Below the pieces are notes generated by a model, which saw only the letters and a list, made by a program, of their open reading frames with translations, was not told where the DNA came from and searched no databases. The translations under genes were made by a program, and so were the position numbers. A stretch of 64,000 nucleotides of DNA from the NCBI GenBank assembly GCA_032586195.1, contig JAWHQP010000001.1:370730-434729 (forward strand). The letters run 5' to 3'. The DNA comes from JAWHQP01 sp032586195. Lineage in GTDB: Bacteria > Pseudomonadota > Gammaproteobacteria > Enterobacterales > Pasteurellaceae. Below are positions 11,894 through 20,769 of the stretch, one piece after another (the first letter of the stretch is position 1; every line of letters begins with the position of its first letter).

Positions 11894-13516
11894 TTATTTT
11901 TCAGACGGAATACTGTACGAATGATGTTTGATGGCTAAAAAATCTTTATCCTTAACTAACCGCGATAACGCCGCTTTTACTTTAGGAATCACCTGCAACA
12001 GGCCTGCTCGGAGGTTTTGATAATCGGCGAAGAAGCTTCTGACCGAAGGGTACCATAGGTTTTGCGAATCGGGCATACCCCAACGCCAATCGTAAGGAAC
12101 AGGCAGCATTAAGAACGTCGGAATATTCATTGCGCCCGCCAAGTGTACAATCGAGGTATCCACGCTAATGAGTAAATCTAATTGGGTAAGCATTGCCGCG
12201 GTGTCGCTGAAATCAAGCATTTCATCGCTGAAAGTCGGGATATTGTGTTTTTTCAGCCAGGCCTGTTCTCTTTCATTTAAAGCTTTTTGCATGCAGTACC
12301 AGTTTATGTTCGGAATATCAAGTAACTGATCGAGCAGTTCCACCCGATGGATTGAACGGAATTTATCATTTTCATGGGTTGGGCTACCACGCCATACCAA
12401 GCCGATTTTTAATGCTTTATCCGAGGTAAAGTGCGGTGCTGATTTTGCGATTTTTTGCGCATCGGCGAACAGATAGGGATGGCGTTTGGGCAGATCGGCG
12501 AAATCGTTCGGCTTATTGATATGACTCAGCAAGGCGTGCGGCCATTCCCAGTAATCAAAATCCTCTAATGTGTTCGCTTGAGACAATGCAATGACCTCAT
12601 CAATATCAGGATGGGTTTTGAGCACTGCGACGAGAGGTTCCTGTGTGATAAAAATTAATTTTCCAACTTTTAAATGACGTTTGAATACAAAGGCAAGCTG
12701 AGCGAACATTAATTCATCGCCTAAGCCGAATTCAGACCAAACCACAAAGGTTTTATCCTCAATCAATTGACCCGTCCAGCGTTTGTGCATAATTTCTTCC
12801 CGCGGCGGATTGCAAGGGCAGCGACGTGACGGCGGAAATTCGTGTAAAGCAAGCTCACGAAATTTGAAACCTTCATAATACTGATTGTAGTGCAGCAGGC
12901 TGAAAGCTTTCATGAGTAAGTAATTATCTTTTTTATACTTGAGGATATAGTTATCCCACAACATTAAAAGCTGGCGCAGATTACCGTAACGTAAATAAAA
13001 CGAGAGCAAATCACCGGCAATAATACCGTCTTCCTGAAAACAACGCAGCGCGGTGTAATAATATTCCGTATCCTCCGTGCGATTGTGTTGATTGAGCAGA
13101 CACGCTTCAAGATAGTATTGAAAAGTTAATTGTTCCGACACTTCAATGTGATCTTTACGCTGAATTTCTACCGTGTTATCCGATATTGTCATATGCTGCA
13201 CCGCATGATTCATAATGCCCAATTCATCGGATGTGATGTAATCGTGTTGCAGATACAAATAACCGTCGGGTTTTAGCAAACGAATGAAGGTAGCCAGATA
13301 TAGCTTGCGTATCCTACCGTCTTCACCGGCACAATATTCTTTTATGATGGCTTTGCTGACCAGAATCCGGTCATAGCGTTCACCGGTGGTAAAGCGGAGA
13401 TCGTCAATTTCCTGTGCGGTTCTGATATAACTGATATCCACTGCTTCATTTTCATCATGATTGATTATATTTAACGAGATATCTTCAAGTTCTGAAGAGA
13501 GAATTAATACTTGCAT
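11894..13516 (-). CDS. Glycosyltransferase-like protein with methyltransferase-like N-terminus
   Basis: The 540-residue protein is composite. Residues about 1-115 look like a degenerate SAM-methyltransferase fold, with ERYDRILVSKAI and LLKPDGYLYLQHDY. The middle (about 140-235) is helical and TPR-like. Residues about 255-520 resemble the family 9 / O-GlcNAc-transferase-like fold found in many TPR-glycosyltransferase proteins: SEFGLGDELMFAQLAF, IGLVWRGSPTHENDKFRSI, and LISVDTSIVHLAGAMNIPT with a following PYDWRWG. No signal peptide is seen. It probably transfers a sugar in the cytoplasm, to lipooligosaccharide or to a protein; the acceptor is unknown. It stands alone on the minus strand with a Fur-like box 115-133 bases upstream. 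Confidence 0.7.
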   Translation of the reverse strand: MQVLILSSELEDISLNIINHDENEAVDISYIRTAQEIDDLRFTTGERYDRILVSKAIIKEYCAGEDGRIRKLYLATFIRLLKPDGYLYLQHDYITSDELGIMNHAVQHMTISDNTVEIQRKDHIEVSEQLTFQYYLEACLLNQHNRTEDTEYYYTALRCFQEDGIIAGDLLSFYLRYGNLRQLLMLWDNYILKYKKDNYLLMKAFSLLHYNQYYEGFKFRELALHEFPPSRRCPCNPPREEIMHKRWTGQLIEDKTFVVWSEFGLGDELMFAQLAFVFKRHLKVGKLIFITQEPLVAVLKTHPDIDEVIALSQANTLEDFDYWEWPHALLSHINKPNDFADLPKRHPYLFADAQKIAKSAPHFTSDKALKIGLVWRGSPTHENDKFRSIHRVELLDQLLDIPNINWYCMQKALNEREQAWLKKHNIPTFSDEMLDFSDTAAMLTQLDLLISVDTSIVHLAGAMNIPTFLMLPVPYDWRWGMPDSQNLWYPSVRSFFADYQNLRAGLLQVIPKVKAALSRLVKDKDFLAIKHHSYSIPSEK

Positions 13517-13630
13517 GACATGTCAATTAAGGATAAGTAATAATTAAACAACGGAGATCATGTTAGCCGAAAATATAAAATTTTGCCACCAAAGAAGACA
13601 GGGTTAATAGGTTTTTCTCTTGGTATATTA

Positions 13631-13649
13631 GGTAATGATAATTATTATT
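13631..13649. promoter_or_regulatory. Fur box
   Basis: The 19-mer GGTAATGATAATTATTATT matches the Fur consensus at 16 of 19 positions. It lies between the divergent glycosyltransferase-like gene and nrfA, so either or both may respond to iron. Confidence 0.65.
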
Positions 13650-13690
13650 ATGAATAAATAACCTGTTGAAATATAAGCAAAAAGTTTATA

Positions 13691-13706
13691 TACCTAATTA
13701 TGGGTA
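13691..13706. promoter_or_regulatory. NarL/NarP 7-2-7 site, upstream copy
   Basis: TACCTAA-TT-ATGGGTA is an inverted heptamer pair. The right half is a perfect TACCCAT heptamer and the left half has one departure. It lies 30 bases upstream of a second, better site, placing the two on the same helix face. Confidence 0.7.
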
Positions 13707-13720
13707 TATGTGTAGCTATA

Positions 13721-13736
13721 TACCTATGAATGGGTA
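13721..13736. promoter_or_regulatory. NarL/NarP 7-2-7 site, downstream copy
   Basis: TACCTAT-GA-ATGGGTA is a 7-2-7 palindrome with both halves fitting the TACYYMT heptamer. Pasteurellaceae generally carry NarP rather than NarL, and nrf promoters are known targets, so nitrite/nitrate control of nrfA is likely. Confidence 0.8.
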
Positions 13737-13751
13737 TTTTATCCGGAAATA

Positions 13752-13765
13752 TTGATCAAAAACAA
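13752..13765. promoter_or_regulatory. FNR-like site upstream of nrfA
   Basis: TTGAT-CAAA-AACAA matches the TTGAT-N4-ATCAA consensus except for one base. It sits about 160 bases before the nrfA start and just downstream of the NarP sites, the same order as at the E. coli nrf promoter. A leader of roughly 110 bases would follow. Confidence 0.6.
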
Positions 13766-13916
13766 GAATCCTTAAAATATCCATGAAATCAGTAAGTATA
13801 TTTGTTATTTTTTAAGCGCAAATAACTCTTTTTTGTTCGGTTGGTAGAATTCATTAATTCATTGTTTTCCAACCGTATTTTATAACCATGGTTAACCTTT
13901 GATTGGAGTAATTATC

Positions 13917-15434
13917 GTGAACATCGCCAGAACAATATTCTCTCTTGCAGTAGCTGGTTTCAGTTTAATGCTTTCTCAAACCGTCTCGGCCGAAGAATCC
14001 GCAAAAACTGCGAGCACTCAAGTTGATGCCACAATGCAGCAACATGCCCCCACTAAAGAACAATTAATCCCGGTAAACAAAGAGGCAAATATTCAATCGA
14101 CTAATGACAAATTTGCCGATAAATATCCGAAACAATATAAAAGTTGGCGCGCGACGGATCAATCCACCGAATTTGAAAACGTAAACAGCGAGGATCCCCG
14201 CGTAATCGTGCTGTGGGGCGGCTATTCCTTCGCTAAAGAATATAATACTCCCCGCGGTCACTTCTATGCGGTAACCGATGTGCGTAATATTTTACGTACG
14301 GGGGCTCCGAAAAATGCCAATGACGGTCCGCAGCCGATGGCTTGCTGGACTTGTAAAGGGCCGGATGTGCCGCGTTTGATCGCAGAATGGGGCGAAGAAG
14401 GTTATTTTAACGGTAAATGGGCAAAAGGCGGACCGGAAGTGGTGAATACCATCGGTTGTGCGGACTGCCACGATACCACGTCCAAAGACTTTGAAGAAGG
14501 CAAACCCGCCTTACGTATCGCCCGTCCGCACGTATTGCGGGCCTTGCAGGCGATTGATAAAAACTTCGTGAATTTAGACCGTACCGATAAACGCGCGGCA
14601 ATTTGTGCGAATTGTCATGTGGAATACTACTTTGATAAGAACGTTGTAAATAACGTGGTGTTCCCTTGGTACAAAGGTGTTGACGTTGACAGCATTGAAA
14701 AATACTACGATGAAATCGAATTCAGCGACTGGACGCACTCTTTATCCAAGGCACCGATGTTAAAAGCCCAGCACCCTGACTATGAAACTTGGTTGCAGGG
14801 CACCCACGGTAAAAACGGCGTGACCTGTATCGACTGCCATATGCCGAAGGTACAAGATGCGGACGGCAAAGTATATACCGATCATAAAATTGGCAATCCG
14901 TTTGACGCTTTTGAAAGCACCTGTGCGAAATGTCATGATCAAAGCAAAGAAACCTTGCGTAAACGTGTTGACGAACACAAAGAGCAGATTGATGACGTCA
15001 TGTTGAAACTTGAAGATCAGTTGGTGAAAGCGCATTTTGAAGCAAAAGCGGCTTGGGATGCGGGCGCGACAGCAGACGAAATGAAAGGTGTGTTGCAAGC
15101 CATCCGTCACGCTCAATGGCGTTGGGATTACTCAGCCGCGGGTCACGGCGGTCATATGCACGCCCCGGATATGATTTTACACGTCATCGCCACAGGATTA
15201 GATCGCGCCGCCGATGCCCGTGCGAAATTAGCCGTGATTCTGGCCAAACACGGTGTTCAGCAGCCAATCAAATATCCTGATATTTCCACCGCAGAGAAAG
15301 CATGGAAAGCAACAGGTGTTGATATTGAGAAAGAACGTAAAGAAAAACAAGAATTCCTTAATACCGTTGTTCCGCAATGGAATAAAGAAGCATTAGACAA
15401 AGGCTTGATTTTAGAAGCTCCGCCAGCGAAATAA
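13917..15434 (+). CDS. nrfA: Ammonia-forming cytochrome c nitrite reductase NrfA (penta-heme)
   Basis: The 505-residue periplasmic enzyme reduces nitrite to ammonium with six electrons. A signal peptide ends near TVSAEE. The active-site heme has the special CWTCK motif with lysine as ligand. Four normal motifs follow: CADCH, CANCH, CIDCH and CAKCH. The GTG at 13917 is taken as the start because GGAG lies 8 bases upstream; the TTG at 13899 would place that ribosome site inside the gene. It heads nrfABCD and is preceded by NarP, FNR-like and Fur-like sites. Confidence 0.97.
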   Translation: MNIARTIFSLAVAGFSLMLSQTVSAEESAKTASTQVDATMQQHAPTKEQLIPVNKEANIQSTNDKFADKYPKQYKSWRATDQSTEFENVNSEDPRVIVLWGGYSFAKEYNTPRGHFYAVTDVRNILRTGAPKNANDGPQPMACWTCKGPDVPRLIAEWGEEGYFNGKWAKGGPEVVNTIGCADCHDTTSKDFEEGKPALRIARPHVLRALQAIDKNFVNLDRTDKRAAICANCHVEYYFDKNVVNNVVFPWYKGVDVDSIEKYYDEIEFSDWTHSLSKAPMLKAQHPDYETWLQGTHGKNGVTCIDCHMPKVQDADGKVYTDHKIGNPFDAFESTCAKCHDQSKETLRKRVDEHKEQIDDVMLKLEDQLVKAHFEAKAAWDAGATADEMKGVLQAIRHAQWRWDYSAAGHGGHMHAPDMILHVIATGLDRAADARAKLAVILAKHGVQQPIKYPDISTAEKAWKATGVDIEKERKEKQEFLNTVVPQWNKEALDKGLILEAPPAK

Positions 15435-15547
15435 TGCAAAAAATCGGAATTTCAGCACCGCACTTTGAGCTATCAACGCTGCTTACAAATGTGCGGTGCG
15501 ATCAGACAACGAATTGAGGTAATCATTATGAACACTGTTCTAAAAAT

Positions 15548-16171
15548 ATGCTGAAACTTTCAGCACTGTTAGGTGCGATGGTTTTTGCTATTCCTTCACT
15601 TGTTCATGCAGAAGAATCGAAACCCGAGCAACCGTCTGCTACGGCAAGCTATGAGCCGCAGTTGGAAAACGATCGTAATCCAAATGAATATTGTGCCAAG
15701 TGCCACAGCTTAGATACCAGCGCGGATCAGGCTACGGGAGATAACCACGCGGGTAAATTCCACGGTACGCACTTAAGTAAAACCAACCCGGCTACGGGCA
15801 AACCGATCACCTGTGTGAGCTGCCACGGCAATATTTCCGAAAATCACCTTCGCGGCGTGAAGGATGTTATGCGTTTCCATGGTATGTGGGATAACAATGA
15901 GCCGATTCAGTACAGCGTGGAGGAGCAGAATCAGGTTTGTTACTCTTGCCATAAACCTGAAGACCTGCGTGCCAAACTTTGGGCTCATGACGTTCACGCC
16001 ATGAAATTATCCTGTGCCAGCTGCCATACCCTGCATCCGGCGCAGGACAAGATGAAAGATATTCAACCGAAGCAGCGTGTGAAACTTTGTGTTGATTGCC
16101 ACGGCAAACAGCGTGAAGAAAAAGAAGCCCGGGAGAAACTATCAGCCACCGAACAGAAGGATAAACAATGA
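15548..16171 (+). CDS. nrfB: Penta-heme cytochrome c NrfB
   Basis: The protein is a periplasmic electron carrier passing electrons from NrfCD to NrfA. Five CxxCH motifs are visible: CAKCH, CVSCH, CYSCH, CASCH and CVDCH. A signal peptide ends near LVHAEE. The start is doubtful. A well-placed GAGGT ribosome site directs initiation at the ATG at 15528, whose frame stops after eight codons and overlaps this frame. One extra A in the five-A run at 15542-15546 would join them into a longer signal peptide. As read, initiation at 15548 still gives a short usable signal sequence. The end overlaps nrfC by 4 bases. Confidence 0.9.
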   Translation: MLKLSALLGAMVFAIPSLVHAEESKPEQPSATASYEPQLENDRNPNEYCAKCHSLDTSADQATGDNHAGKFHGTHLSKTNPATGKPITCVSCHGNISENHLRGVKDVMRFHGMWDNNEPIQYSVEEQNQVCYSCHKPEDLRAKLWAHDVHAMKLSCASCHTLHPAQDKMKDIQPKQRVKLCVDCHGKQREEKEAREKLSATEQKDKQ

Positions 16172-16851
16172 CAACTTGCTCACGCCGAAACTTTGTTTCC
16201 GGAGTGGGAGCATTAATCCTTACTACGGGAACATCGATTAAATTATCGGCACAGGGGGCGCCCGAAGCAGAAACCCATGCGAAACGTTATGCCATGCTGC
16301 ATGATGAAACGGCCTGTATTGGCTGTACCGCTTGTATGGAAGCCTGCCGAGAGGTAAACCAGGTGCCGGAAGGGGTTTCGCGTTTGGAAATTCTGCGTAG
16401 CGAACCGCACGGTGAGTTTCCGAATGTGGAATATAACTTCTTTCGTCAGTCCTGTCAGCACTGTAGCAACGCTCCTTGTGTGGCGGTCTGCCCGACAGGC
16501 GCGTCATTTATTGATAAATCCACCGGTATTGTTGATGTAAACAGAGATCTTTGTGTGGGTTGCCAATACTGCGTTGCAGTTTGCCCGTATCGTGTGCGTT
16601 TTATTCATCCGGTACATAAAACGGCGGATAAATGTAATTTCTGTCGGGATACCAACTTAGCTAAAGGCAAGCAGCCGGCCTGTGTTGAAGCTTGTCCGGT
16701 TAAAGCATTAACCTTTGGCGATATGAATGATTCGAACAGCGAAATTTATCATAAAGTGCATAACAATGCGGTGTATCGCACTAAAACGGCATTAGGCACG
16801 GAGCCTAATTTGTATCATATCCCATCAGGTAAAGGAGAAGTGCATAAATGA
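16168..16851 (+). CDS. nrfC: Tetra-[4Fe-4S] ferredoxin subunit NrfC
   Basis: The 227-residue protein starts with a Tat-type signal (SRRNFVSGVGALIL) and carries several ferredoxin cysteine clusters, including CIGCTACMEAC, CQHCSNAPCVAVCP, CVGCQYCVAVCP and CNFCRD. It takes electrons from the quinol oxidase subunit NrfD and hands them to NrfB in the periplasm. It overlaps nrfB and nrfD by 4 bases each, so the genes are translationally coupled. Confidence 0.96.
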   Translation: MTTCSRRNFVSGVGALILTTGTSIKLSAQGAPEAETHAKRYAMLHDETACIGCTACMEACREVNQVPEGVSRLEILRSEPHGEFPNVEYNFFRQSCQHCSNAPCVAVCPTGASFIDKSTGIVDVNRDLCVGCQYCVAVCPYRVRFIHPVHKTADKCNFCRDTNLAKGKQPACVEACPVKALTFGDMNDSNSEIYHKVHNNAVYRTKTALGTEPNLYHIPSGKGEVHK

Positions 16852-17807
16852 ACGAATATGTACCATTCCATACGCCAAATTTAGTATGGGACTTTAATAT
16901 CGCCATCTATTTGTTTCTGCTCGGTATTTCATCCGGTGCCGTGCAGTTGGCCATTGCCTTTAAACGCAGCGATAAGTTAGAGAAACCTAACCTGAACTGG
17001 GTCATCAAAGCCTCCGGCTGGTTAGGTGTTGTACCCGTGGTGATCGGCTTAATTTTGTTGATCTTTCACTTGGCGCGCCCTTGGACATTCTGGAAATTGA
17101 TGTTTAACTATCAATTTAATTCCGTGATGTCGATGGGGGTAATGCTATTCCAGGTATATCTGGCGGTGTTGATCATTTGGCTTGCCATTATCTTTAAGGA
17201 AGAGCTGGCCGCATTAATTAACCGTTTTGTACCAAAATTGCAATTTTTGCTGAAATGGGTAAATATTGCCGAACGCGTTACCAATCCTATAGAGGTCGTG
17301 TTATTCGTCCTGGCCGCTGTGTTGGGGGCTTATACCGGCTTTTTGCTGTCCGCCTTGATCAGCTATCCGATGTTGAATAACCCTGTATTGCCGGCGTTAT
17401 TCCTGGCTTCAGGTACATCATCCGGTATCGCGGCGACATTTTTGGTTATTTTGACTGTGGGTAAATTACGCGGTGACAGCCATGAAGTACACTTTATTCA
17501 TAAATTTGAAGTGCCGATAATGGTGACGGAATTAGGTTTGATTGTCTGTTTCTTTGTCGGGTTATACTTTGGCGGTGGCGCAAAAGTGGAGTCTATGCAT
17601 AATGCCTTAACCGGATTCTGGGGAGCGGTGTTCTGGATTGGTGTAATGCTTATCGGTATTATAATTCCGCTTATCGCCAACCTGTTTGTCAAAGATAGCT
17701 TAAAATATAATAAAAGCTTTATTATTTGGATTTCTATCTTCGACTTAATCGGCGTGCTTTGCTTACGATTCTTTATTTTGTATGCAGGACAATTAACGGT
17801 CGTATAA
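16848..17807 (+). CDS. nrfD: Menaquinol-oxidising membrane subunit NrfD
   Basis: The 319-residue protein has eight or so membrane helices and belongs to the NrfD/PsrC family. Features include YLFLLGISSGAVQLA near the N-terminus, HLARPWTFWKLMFNYQFNS (about residues 73-91) and FLASGTSSGIAATFL. It oxidises menaquinol and passes electrons to NrfC. It is the last gene of nrfABCD and is followed by an intrinsic terminator at 17831, which separates it from the maturation genes. Confidence 0.95.
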   Translation: MNEYVPFHTPNLVWDFNIAIYLFLLGISSGAVQLAIAFKRSDKLEKPNLNWVIKASGWLGVVPVVIGLILLIFHLARPWTFWKLMFNYQFNSVMSMGVMLFQVYLAVLIIWLAIIFKEELAALINRFVPKLQFLLKWVNIAERVTNPIEVVLFVLAAVLGAYTGFLLSALISYPMLNNPVLPALFLASGTSSGIAATFLVILTVGKLRGDSHEVHFIHKFEVPIMVTELGLIVCFFVGLYFGGGAKVESMHNALTGFWGAVFWIGVMLIGIIIPLIANLFVKDSLKYNKSFIIWISIFDLIGVLCLRFFILYAGQLTVV

Positions 17808-17830
17808 CCGGTTAAATTTAATTAAAATAA

Positions 17831-17855
17831 AAGGCGTAATCTCTACGCCTTTTTT
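17831..17855 (+). terminator. Intrinsic terminator after nrfABCD
   Basis: AAGGCGTA (17831-17838) pairs with TACGCCTT (17844-17851) and runs into TTTTTT. Confidence 0.9.
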
Positions 17856-17878
17856 GCTAATATCGATAGACTATATTT

Positions 17879-17983
17879 ATGATTCCTGAACTCGGTTTTA
17901 TTTCATTACTTTTCGCTTTAATCGGCTCGTTCCTGCTGGCGGTTATTCCTCATATCGGTATTATTAAGCGCCAGCCCTTTTAA
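17879..17983 (+). pseudogene. nrfE: 5' part of nrfE/ccmF, cut off by a frameshift
   Basis: The ATG at 17879 encodes 34 residues (beginning MIPELGFISLLFALIGSF), the typical first membrane helix of CcmF/NrfE proteins, and then stops at TAA 17981-17983. The following frame, read from 17974, continues directly with the next expected helix (ALLIGSAWNLSYLVG). Joining the two needs one extra base near 17972-17973. Together the parts make about 635 residues, the normal size. The break is either a sequencing error or a real inactivating mutation. Confidence 0.8.
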
Positions 17984-18036
17984 TCGGCAGTGCGTGGAAT
18001 TTAAGTTATCTTGTAGGTATTTTCGCCATTATTGCT

Positions 18037-19785
18037 ATGGTTTGTTTGGGTTATGCCTTCACTGCCGACGATTTTTCTGTTGCCTATGTGGCGGCTCATT
18101 CCAATTCACAATTACCACTGTTTTTTAAACTTGCAGCCACCTGGGGCGGACATGAAGGTTCCATGTTGTTTTGGCTGTTTACTATGGGGATTTGGCTTAT
18201 CGTCTTTGCCTATTCCAGTCGTGGCCGCGATCCTGTTATCACCGCTCGTACCCTGGCGATTTTAGGGCTGATTTGTTTTGCCTTGTGTCTGTTTATCGTT
18301 TTCCTGTCTAATCCCTTTATCCGTCAATTTCCATTGCCGGCGGAAGGGAGAGATTTAAACCCGATGCTGCAAGATATCGGGTTAATTCTTCATCCGCCCT
18401 TGCTCTATCTGGGCTATGTCGGCTTTGCGGTAAACTTTGCCATGACCGTTGCCATGCTGCTCAATAGTCATTTGGATGCCGCCCTTGCCCGTTGGATGCG
18501 GAACTGGATCTTGGTGTCATGGTGTTTCCTCACCCTCGGTATTATGCTTGGTGCCTGGTGGGCATATTATGAACTCGGCTGGGGCGGCTGGTGGTTCTGG
18601 GATCCGATCGAAAACGCTTCTTTAATGCCGTGGCTGATCGGCCTGGCTTTGCTGCACAGCTTATCCGTTACCGAACAGCGGGGTATTTTTAGTTATTGGA
18701 CGATTTTATTTTCGCTGTTTGGCTTTGCTTTCAGCGTACTCGGTACCTTTATCGTTCGTTCCGGCGTGCTGACTTCCGTTCATGCCTTCGCGGTTGACGG
18801 CGAACGCGGTATGGCATTATTGGCGTTATTCTTTTTACTGATGGTGGGCGCGCTCGGTTTATTTGCCTTCAAAGTAAATCTTCGTCCGACTGCGGTGCGG
18901 TTTTCCATCGTTTCAAAAGAAAGCTTTTTATTGCTGGCAAACGTGATTTTTACCGTCGCTACGGTCAGCGTGTTTATCGGTACCTTTTACCCGATGTTGT
19001 TTAGCGCTATGGGATGGGGTTCCATTTCGGTGGGCGCTCCCTATTTCAACAGCATTATTGTACCGCTGCTCGTCATCGTGCTGTTGGCAATGATTTTTGT
19101 GCTGGCGGCAAAGTGGCAAAAATCGTCCGCTGCCCTATTAGTTAAACGGGCATTATTGTTAATTCCCGCTTTAATCATGGCATTAGCACTCATTCACTAT
19201 ACCTTAAGCCGGGAAGAAAGCCTGCATTTTAACTGGATTGCCCTATGCTTGTTAACCTTGGCTATTTGGTTGCTGCTGGCAACGCTCTGGACCAATTGGT
19301 CAAAGATAAACTGCAAATATTTTGCTATGATGATCGCGCATTGCGGCGTTGCGGTCGCGGTGATAGGCGCAGTAATGTCGGGCTATTTCGGTTCGGAAAT
19401 CGGCGTGCGTTTGGCTCCACAGCAAAGTAAAATGCTGAACGGCTATGAATTTCGCTATCAAGGTTTTACCAATGAGCTGGGTCCGAATTACACCGCAGAA
19501 AAAGCACATTTTGATATTTTCAAAAATGGCAAAAAACTCACCGCACTTTATCCCGAACGCCGTTATTATGAAGTTCGCACCATGAATATGTCCGAAGTGG
19601 GCATTCACTGGGGCTGGTTTGGTGATATTTATATTGTGATGGGCGATAAACTCGGCGCGGGTGAATTCACCTTCCGTCTGCATTATAAGCCTTTCGTACG
19701 CTGGCTGTGGCTGGGTGGTATTATGATGGCACTAGGTGCATTATTCGCTGCCGTCGGATTAACAAGAGAAGGTGATAAGCCATGA
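18037..19785 (+). CDS. nrfE: Heme lyase subunit NrfE/CcmF, main reading frame
   Basis: The 582 residues from the first ATG make up most of a CcmF/NrfE-type cytochrome c heme lyase. They include the tryptophan-rich heme-handling WWD motif [15 protein letters not shown] (near residues 184-198), several conserved periplasmic segments, and about 13 membrane helices. No ribosome site precedes the ATG at 18037. The natural N-terminus is encoded in another frame at 17879-17983, so the gene looks frameshifted. It attaches heme to apocytochromes in the periplasm; with nrfF and nrfG it may serve the CWTCK heme of NrfA. It overlaps dsbE by 4 bases. Confidence 0.88.
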   Translation: MVCLGYAFTADDFSVAYVAAHSNSQLPLFFKLAATWGGHEGSMLFWLFTMGIWLIVFAYSSRGRDPVITARTLAILGLICFALCLFIVFLSNPFIRQFPLPAEGRDLNPMLQDIGLILHPPLLYLGYVGFAVNFAMTVAMLLNSHLDAALARWMRNWILVSWCFLTLGIMLGAWWAYYELGWGGWWFWDPIENASLMPWLIGLALLHSLSVTEQRGIFSYWTILFSLFGFAFSVLGTFIVRSGVLTSVHAFAVDGERGMALLALFFLLMVGALGLFAFKVNLRPTAVRFSIVSKESFLLLANVIFTVATVSVFIGTFYPMLFSAMGWGSISVGAPYFNSIIVPLLVIVLLAMIFVLAAKWQKSSAALLVKRALLLIPALIMALALIHYTLSREESLHFNWIALCLLTLAIWLLLATLWTNWSKINCKYFAMMIAHCGVAVAVIGAVMSGYFGSEIGVRLAPQQSKMLNGYEFRYQGFTNELGPNYTAEKAHFDIFKNGKKLTALYPERRYYEVRTMNMSEVGIHWGWFGDIYIVMGDKLGAGEFTFRLHYKPFVRWLWLGGIMMALGALFAAVGLTREGDKP

Positions 19786-20309
19786 GAAAAATGCTTTTCT
19801 TTCTGCCATTGCTGGTTATTCTGGCGATTTGTGTATTGCTGTTTGCCGGGTTACAACAGGATCCTAAACAAATCGCCTCGGCGTTGATCGGCAAGCCTGT
19901 GCCTGAGTTTTATCAGGCTAATCTGCTGGCACCCGAACAAGTTCTGAATAATAAACAACTGCCGCGGGAACCTTTTCTGCTCAATATCTGGGGCAGCTGG
20001 TGCTATTATTGTAAGCAGGAACATCCGCTGCTGCTGGAATTAGCCGAACAAGGGGTAAAAATTGTCGGTGTGGATTACCGCGATAGAACCCAAGGCGCTT
20101 TAGAAATGCTGCAGAGCATGGGCAATCCTTTTGTGCTGACCATTGATGACAGCCAAGGCAAATTTGCCATGCAGCTGGGCGTTGATGGCGCTCCGGAAAC
20201 CTATGTGGTGGACGGCTACGGCGTGATTCGCTATCGTTATTCCGGCGCGATGGATCGTGAAGTGATACAAAATATTATCCTGCCGGAGTTGAATAAGTTA
20301 AAAAATTAA
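19782..20309 (+). CDS. dsbE: Thiol:disulfide oxidoreductase DsbE/CcmG (NrfX-like)
   Basis: This 175-residue periplasmic thioredoxin-like protein is held by an N-terminal membrane anchor (about residues 5-23). The redox site is WCYYC in [18 protein letters not shown], and the cis-proline region is [20 protein letters not shown]. It keeps the heme-binding cysteines of apocytochrome c reduced. It overlaps nrfE and lies 1 base before the ccmH/nrfF gene, so the four maturation genes form one unit. Confidence 0.94.
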   Translation: MRKMLFFLPLLVILAICVLLFAGLQQDPKQIASALIGKPVPEFYQANLLAPEQVLNNKQLPREPFLLNIWGSWCYYCKQEHPLLLELAEQGVKIVGVDYRDRTQGALEMLQSMGNPFVLTIDDSQGKFAMQLGVDGAPETYVVDGYGVIRYRYSGAMDREVIQNIILPELNKLKN

Positions 20310-20310
20310 T

Positions 20311-20769
20311 ATGAAAAAGTGGTTATTATTGTGCGGCTTGCTGTCCACGGTTGCCCACGGGCAGATGGTAGATACTTATCAGTTTAAGAATCCGGAAGAT
20401 CGTACCCGTGCGGTGGAATTGGCGAAATCGCTGCGTTGTCCGCAATGTCAGAATCAGAATTTGGTGGAATCCAATTCTCCCATTGCCTACGATTTACGCA
20501 TTGAAGTGTATAAAATGATTGACGAGGGCAAATCCAATCGACAAATCATTGAGGTGATGACCTCACGTTTCGGCAATTTCGTGCTGTATAAGCCGCCGTT
20601 CCAATGGACGACGGCAATACTGTGGTTTTTCCCCTTGTTATTGCTGGTGCTGGCCGGCGTCATTATGTGGCGGTATGTGAAGACGAGAGCAAAAACGCCG
20701 AAAATCGACACCGCACTTTCACCCCAACAGCAACAGGCTTTGCAGGATTTACTAGAGAAAAAATCATGA
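20311..20769 (+). CDS. nrfF: Cytochrome c maturation protein CcmH/NrfF
   Basis: The 152-residue protein has a signal sequence, the LRCPQCQNQNLVES redox motif, and the helical segment IEVYKMIDEGKSNRQIIE followed by FGNFVLYKPPF. A C-terminal membrane helix and a short tail complete it. It helps present reduced apocytochrome to the heme lyase. A USS at 20709-20717 lies near the 3' end. The stop overlaps the start of the next gene (ATGA). Confidence 0.95.
   Translation: MKKWLLLCGLLSTVAHGQMVDTYQFKNPEDRTRAVELAKSLRCPQCQNQNLVESNSPIAYDLRIEVYKMIDEGKSNRQIIEVMTSRFGNFVLYKPPFQWTTAILWFFPLLLLVLAGVIMWRYVKTRAKTPKIDTALSPQQQQALQDLLEKKS

Noticed and set aside
19245..19683. Overlapping open frames inside nrfE and other long genes.
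   Set aside because: They lie fully within well-supported genes, have no ribosome sites and resemble no family, so they are shadows of the real frames.
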